Positions 58,118 through 64,000 of a stretch of DNA of 64,000 nucleotides are shown one piece after another. Origin of the DNA: Paramecium pentaurelia (taxonomy: Eukaryota > Ciliophora > Oligohymenophorea > Peniculida > Parameciidae); the NCBI GenBank assembly GCA_905183005.1, contig CAJJDO010000001.1:129836-193835 (forward strand), written 5' to 3'. The stretch's first letter is position 1. Each line of letters starts with the position of its first letter. Made by a program: the position numbers and the translations under genes. The notes below the pieces were generated by a model. The model ran no database searches. It saw nothing but the letters and a program-made list of their open reading frames with translations, and was not told the origin of the DNA.

Positions 58118-59227
58118 ATGAATTAATCTTAATCTACATATACTAATAATTCTAGATTTGTGTCTTTAAATAAAGATCCTTTAGAGAAATATAAACAAGG
58201 ATTAAGATAAAAGTTTATAGAAATGTACGATTAAATTGAAGAATAAAGATTTAATTAGCCAATAACACCATAAGAAGGAACTATATTTTTAACTGAATAA
58301 TAATCTCTTAGATCTCTATTAAATTCATCAAGAAAACCTTCAGAAGTTGCATCTTTTCATGAAGAATGCATAAAAATATAAAAAGAAAATTAATTTATGG
58401 ATCTAAATTAAACACCAAAAGAAATATCTATATCATATACTTAAAAAAGAAATAAAAATAGAATTTTTGATCCCTTACCTAATATTAATCCAATTTTCAA
58501 AAGACTTCATGATAATGGTAGATCTCTTTTGTAATAATCTAATATCAAATAACAATAATAAGAATAAATTTGTTAAACTAGTTTTATAATTTAAAAAGAA
58601 AATAAAGTTTAGATTCTATCAGCAAGTTTCTTATAACCGAAATCATCAATAGGTATATAAACTGCAGATAACCCAATTAAATAAGAAACAATATAAGTAT
58701 AATGTAGTTTACAATAGAGCAGATGTGATTCAGAAATATTTAATATTTAATCATATTTAGATAGACATTATGATTATTATTAATATTAATAACATTCAAA
58801 TTGGAATCCTAATATTTCTGAACTTAAATTATAAAATATGTCAGATGATTATTAATACACTTTTTGCAATATTTGTAAAGAATTTGTCAAAAATTATAAC
58901 AATTAAAATAATAATCATTAAAAATTCTGCAAAGTATAGATTTATTAACATACATTATCTGAATTAATTGGAAAATTTTAATATCTATTATCCTATGAAA
59001 TTAATTTACTGAGGGATTTTGATGAAATGTGCAAATGTACTAGAAGATATTGTTATGCAGGATTAGAAATCTGTACATTATTAATATAAACTCAAAGTCA
59101 AAAAAGAATAGAATAATTAAAATAGGATTTGATTAAAGTAAATTTAGAAATTCAAAAAAATAAGAATAAGCATTCTCTTAAAATTGCTTAACTATTCTAA
59201 TATTTAATCTTACAATTATAGAATTGA
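58118..59227 (+). CDS. unknown intronless protein with C-terminal Cys cluster, 369 aa
   Basis: Not recognised. The first ~250 residues are Ser/Gln/Asn-rich and probably disordered (MNQSQSTYTNNSRFVSLNKD...). Around residue 270 there is a possible zinc-binding pattern, FCNICKEFVKNY...HQKFCK (C-x2-C, later H and C). It is followed by FDEMCKCTRRYCYAGLEICTLL, which carries further cysteines, and ends in a helical tail (QKRIEQLKQDLIKVNLEIQ). No intron is needed. Only 42 bases separate it from PTEN and 74 from the calcium channel gene. Confidence 0.65.
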
Positions 59228-59301
59228 CTTTATTAATAATTCTGTTTATGACTATTTTTTAATATTATTCTCTTAATTCTAAGTATATTATAATAAAATA
59301 A

Positions 59302-62300
59302 ATGGAAATAATCAAAATAGGGTCAATTGTGAGTATTTCTCATTTATAAGATGATGATGCTCTAATAGGAGGAGATGGATTCATAAAAAAGTATTAATAA
59401 AACACTAATGTAGTGCTGTAATACTAAAAGGCATGTCACCTTTAAATAAATTAGACACTAAAGATTTTAACATTAGCTATTTTAGTCAAATGAAGTAATC
59501 ATTAGTTATTATATTAGTATGCCAAATTGTTTATTTGTAGTATGTCCAAGAACATCAAATGGAAAGAAAGTAGAAGTTGCGAAACTCTTTCCTTCAAAAA
59601 AGAAGAAACTGTTTGGATCTATAAATGATGATGTAACTGATCAAAAAAGTGAGGTGACACCTGTAAGATCATAAGTATTATAATGTTATATTAATTAATA
59701 GATTAAATCAGTTACACATTCAGTGCAACCATTATTGAGTGAGAAGTAAGTAAGAGACAATCAAATGAATTTGTTTAATGAATTTAAATTTAATGTAGAT
59801 GGTTTTGATAAAGAGAAAGGCAATTATGTTAAATATGAAGAGCCAATTTAATTATTACATTTAGCATCATCTAAATGGTTATGTTCATTATTAGATGAAG
59901 CTAAATTTGAAAATTAAAATTTTAAACTTGCTTTAAGTGATTATACAAGTGATGAAACTCTATTTAAAATAGTGGCCACTTATAAATATTAAAAAGAAGG
60001 AGATCAAATAGTATATTCATAAGAAATTGTTAGGATTATGCGAATGATACCTTTTCTTGGAAAACCAACTTATTTACATTGTTCAGGTGAGATACCATAA
60101 AAAGCAATTAAAGAATATAGAGAAAATAGTGAAGTAAAGATATAAAAGAGAGAAATTAATGCATCACTTGAAGAATCAACATCTTGGAAAATTAATTTAT
60201 TTTCTGAAGAATTACCTATAGATGGTGATTTAGTATGGATTCATCATTCTGAAACATGTTCATAATTGGCTGTTGATTATGAAAGAGATTTAAATAGAGC
60301 TAAGATATCTGTATTTTAAACAGATTTAAGTGAATTATCTTTTGATAATTATAGTGGAAATGCATATTCATTATGGATAATTGAAGATGAAGATTATAAA
60401 AAAGGAGGACCTTATTTATATTCTAATAATTATAGATTGAAACACTTTCATACTGGATTATATTTAGCTTGTGTTAGAGTTATTCCAAAAGAATAAGAAG
60501 ATATTAAAGTAGATCCATATGGAAAAAAGAAAGTGGTTATACCAAAAAGTAAGAAGGTACCTGCTACTTTTGCATTATAAGTTCAACCAAATAAGGATGC
60601 TTTATTTAGATTTGAACCTTTAAAATCAGTAAATAAAAATGAGATTTAATCTGATTTTATATAAATTAGAAGTGTTGCTTAAGGAAAATATTTAGATGTT
60701 ATTAATAAATTTCATTAAGATGAAAATACATTAAGACCAATAATTTTAAATTAAAAGAATGAACATGCAGTTTTTAAAATATTTAGAGCAAATAAATAAG
60801 AAACTTAAGAAGTATTATTTTTAGATTCATGTACAAAATAATTAAGAAAGTATTAATTTTATATCAATTTACCTTTTAAATATGAATAAAATTAAATGTA
60901 TTAATCATTATCAGATGATGTAGATTTATTAAAAATAAAAACTAAAAAATTAGCCACTGCTTAAAGATGTATTCAAAATTTAGATGACTTTCTTAGATAA
61001 AAGATATATAATTCAAGTCCATCTTAAAAATATGGATTCATATCTCCAAAAAGATAAAAACTGTTAAAAGATCAACATTTCTTTGATGTATTATTACAAA
61101 TTCTTACATCTACAGTCACTAAATAAGAATTAGATATATGGTCAAATAAAAAAGGAACTCTCAAAGCATTAGAATAACCATCAATAACTGAAAAAAATCA
61201 AAGAAAATAAATATAAAGCATATCTGAGAAAGATAAATTAGAATTATCTAATTCAAAAGTTGAAGTTTGTAATATGATATTTGTTTTATTACAAACTAGT
61301 GTAATAAATAATACAAATAATTAACTTTATCTTTTTGAACGTTTACCTGATTATTAACATTATTGTAAATATCTTCCATAGACAATTAATTTTTTAATTG
61401 AGATGGTAAAAAGTAATGAGAAAATATTAATCAATTTATGTAACAATTTAAAAATTGAATTTGATTATATAAAGAAATAAGAAATTGAAGATGATCTTAA
61501 AAACAAAGTTAAAGTGTTAATAAATTTCTATGAAAAAGATGCTGGACTATAATAGGATGTTTCAATACCTGTAAAGATTCATGATCGTATCATTACTAGA
61601 CCAATCAATATAATATAATATTTTTTCAATTTGATTATTGATGATACTGCAAAAAACAATGAACATTATTTAAGATTTCTAAGACATATATGTAGATATA
61701 AAAATATTGCCATTAGTATCAATTAAGAAAATTTATTCAAATTGTATAAGAAATATAATAAACAAACTAAATTATTGTAAATTGAAACTAATAATGGATG
61801 TATAATAGATAAGGAAATCTCTTTTTAATATGAATTATTATAATTTTTTTCAGAAGTTTCTTATGGTAGAAATTATTTATGGTAAGCAGAATTAAGTCCA
61901 TTATTTGAGAAAGATATTTTAATAAATTAAATTTGGAATCCAAATGAGAATGATGGTAATTAAATAGATGATAAATTAAGATCATATTGGTGTAGATTAA
62001 GTAGAACTTTATATATTGATTAATAACCATTTTAATTTTTAATTGTTCCTAATTTTTGTAGATTGTATTTACCTTATTAAGACTAATTGAAAAATAGAAA
62101 TGATGAAGAAATTGAGAAATAATTTAAATTAAAAAAAATGTTTAAATATATAAAATCTAAAAGAAGTGATGTATATAATGCAATAGCTAGTCATGCATCT
62201 AGTGATTTATTAAATGATGAATTAATATATAATGCTGCTGATTAAATATTAATTATGTTATAATTAGATATAATGCCAAGTAAGTATTATAAAAAAATAA

Positions 62301-64000
62301 TTAAATATATGTCAGAGATGTTTATTTATGATAGAAAGAATCTTGATTATTTAAATGCTGCAATTAAAAGTTATTAATAAACTGTAAATGAAAGAAAAAA
62401 TAAAAAAAGTATAGTTATTAATTAATTTGGAAATGTTTTTAATATAATTTAACCTAAAGAAGAAGATAAAGAATAAATTGCAGAGGAGGAAGAAGATGAA
62501 GAAATTAATTTATATGATTAACCTAAATTATTTTTGAATCCAATTATGAAGGGATTTATGGCAATGAGTAATTAATTGGAAGGGATGATATCCTTACCAA
62601 AATCATAGTAAGAAATTGAATTTAAATTAAAAGTATGTTCAATTCTAGATCATTTTTTAGATAGAAGATAAAATTTTTTAATTTCTAATATTCTAATATT
62701 CTTCTTTAAATATTAATATACAAATGATGATTTATCTGATGAAGAAGATGATTAAACTATTAAGGCAGCACCTAAAATATTTAATAATAATTATACAACA
62801 TTAATACCAACTATTGCTAGAACTGGAATTGATGAAATTGATGACCCTGAAGATACAACATAAGATTTTATATCAATGAGTATTAAGAAACCACCACCTA
62901 CATTTATTAATTATTTTCATCTTTATAAAATTAGATCAGAAGATGAATTTTAAGAATTAGATTATTATTTGAGTTAAGCTTAAAAATTTGATAATAATGA
63001 AAGATTGAATGAAGATTAATTAAAAGAAAAACAAGTAGCAAGTTTATTACCATATTTGATGTCTACTTATTTTTTGGTTAAAGATTAAGTATTAGAAGAA
63101 AGATGTCTTAATGTTATTATGAGAGTATTCAATTAAAGAGAAGAATTAAGAGAAAATATGAAAAAGTTATAAATCTTATTTGATGATGATAATATAAAAA
63201 TATATGAATTTGTTGAAAATTTACAAAAAGATTTAAGAATTATGGCTGAGAAGACAGAAATTTGGTTAACTTAATTTAAGGCTGGATATGATGTTGAAGA
63301 ACTTGATAAATGTTCTCAAATTATTAGTTAACTAACTTTATGTATGAGATAAGGAGTTTAAGTTAATGATCGCAATCATGATCATGAACTTATTGTAGAA
63401 GTAGTAAATAAAGAGATTAATGATTCTGAAAAATAATCAATAATGACATTTCTCAAAATTCATGAAATTATTGTTAATCTAATTTAAAATGGTATGCCAC
63501 ATTTTATTTATGTTTTGAATGATGAATTCATTAAAATATAAAGAAAAGAATAACTATTATAATTATTTTAGAATTCATTTAAATTTCTTATTTGTTATTG
63601 CACAAATAATAAGGGAAATCAATTAATACTCTATTAATATTTAGAAATATATTTATAATATATATAATATGATGTAGGATAATGTAAACTTTTAATTGAA
63701 ATTTTCAGAGACAATCCAAGATTATTAAATACTGGAGTTAAATCTTTGGTATCACGATTAATTGATATTATAGAAAGAGAAGGAAGATAAGTTAAATTCA
63801 TTGATATGTAAATTATATATTAATATTCATTTAGATTAATAAATTTAATTAGTATTGGAGGATAATATTTATTAGATAATTAAATTTTAATATTAAATAC
63901 TTTCTTACCTATGAGAGCATTAAAAGAAACAGAATAAAGATTATTATATGCAGAAGGAAGTTAATAAAAAGATCTTAGATTTTATTTTGATGATCAATAT
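59302..64000 (+). CDS. IP3-receptor/ryanodine-type calcium release channel, N-terminal part
   Basis: The reading starts MEIIKIGSIVSISHLQ and runs past the window end, so only the large cytoplasmic N-terminal part is present; the pore lies outside. Family landmarks are PNCLFVVCPRTSNGKK followed by ALSDYTSDETLFKIV. Then come MIR-type beta-trefoil segments (IPFLGKPTYLHCSG, GDLVWIHHSETCSQLAVDYE, PYLYSNNYRLKHFHTGLYLA, GKYLDVINKF) and RIH-type helical parts (YCKYLPQTINFLIEMVKSNE, LRFLRHICRYKNIAISINQE). Later there are acidic linkers near 62460-62760. Paramecium is known to have a large family of such channels in the contractile vacuole system and alveolar sacs. Introns of 23, 23 and possibly 27 bases at the 5' end. 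Confidence 0.9.

Noticed and set aside
1..64000. Bacterial contamination, operons, CRISPR arrays or mobile elements
   Set aside because: Genes carry tiny spliceosomal introns and the ciliate code throughout, and no repeat arrays, transposase-like proteins or terminal inverted repeats were seen.

Overview
The window is a piece of a ciliate macronuclear genome, almost certainly Paramecium. Three things show this. First, genes read through only if TAA and TAG mean glutamine and TGA is the only stop. Second, coding exons are interrupted by very small GT...AG introns, mostly GTA...TAG and about 20-34 bases long. Third, the DNA is very AT-rich and very dense, with neighbouring genes often only 20-60 bases apart. 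A conventional standard-code reading gives only short, misleading fragments. I rebuilt the genes by hand with the ciliate code, using protein family motifs to place introns. For nearly every model the exon sum is an exact multiple of three with one terminal TGA; the exceptions are noted in the entries. No RNA genes, CRISPR arrays, insertion sequences or bacterial operons were seen.

Layout. 1-9.3 kb: 6-phosphofructokinase (cut by the left edge), a tandem HMG-box protein, a BAR protein with NPF motifs, a small coiled-coil protein, a lipoyl E2 acyltransferase, a Bax-inhibitor-1 family membrane protein and a NAP1 histone chaperone. 9.5-19.4 kb: a persulfide dioxygenase fused to two rhodanese domains, a pepsin-like protease, prefoldin subunit 2, a small membrane protein, TRAPP subunit Bet3, a PH/permuted-papain protein, a PDCD2 family protein and proteasome ATPase Rpt4. 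19.5-28.6 kb: a 2,195-residue protein ending in LRR-like repeats and a patatin lipase, a coiled-coil protein and an unknown protein. 28.6-34 kb: a poorer stretch with a decayed gene, a CDCA7-type zinc-finger protein and a very small gene. 34-53 kb: a WDR62/MAPKBP1-like protein, a lipid kinase and a MORN protein separated by one in-frame TGA, DRC12, TRAPPC8, a tiny membrane protein, an FHA protein, Pescadillo, a four-TM protein, a MORN pseudogene, a secreted cysteine-rich peptide, a sperm-tail PG-rich repeat protein and an intact MORN protein. 53-56 kb: truncated hemoglobin present twice as an exact 1,198-base duplication joined by a single N. 56.6-64 kb: PTEN, an unknown cysteine-containing protein and the N-terminal 4.7 kb of an IP3-receptor-type calcium release channel.

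The genes are mostly eukaryotic housekeeping genes scattered without operon logic. Loose themes are cilium/basal body proteins (DRC12, PG-rich repeat protein, WDR62-like, MORN proteins), membrane traffic (BAR/NPF, Bet3, TRAPPC8) and phosphoinositide/calcium signalling (PTEN, lipid kinase, IP3 receptor, PH protein). I do not see a clearly new multi-gene system. The observations most worth a second look are the UGA between MORN and lipid kinase, the LRR-patatin giant, the CstB-like persulfide dioxygenase, the CDCA7-type zinc finger and the probably artefactual hemoglobin duplication.
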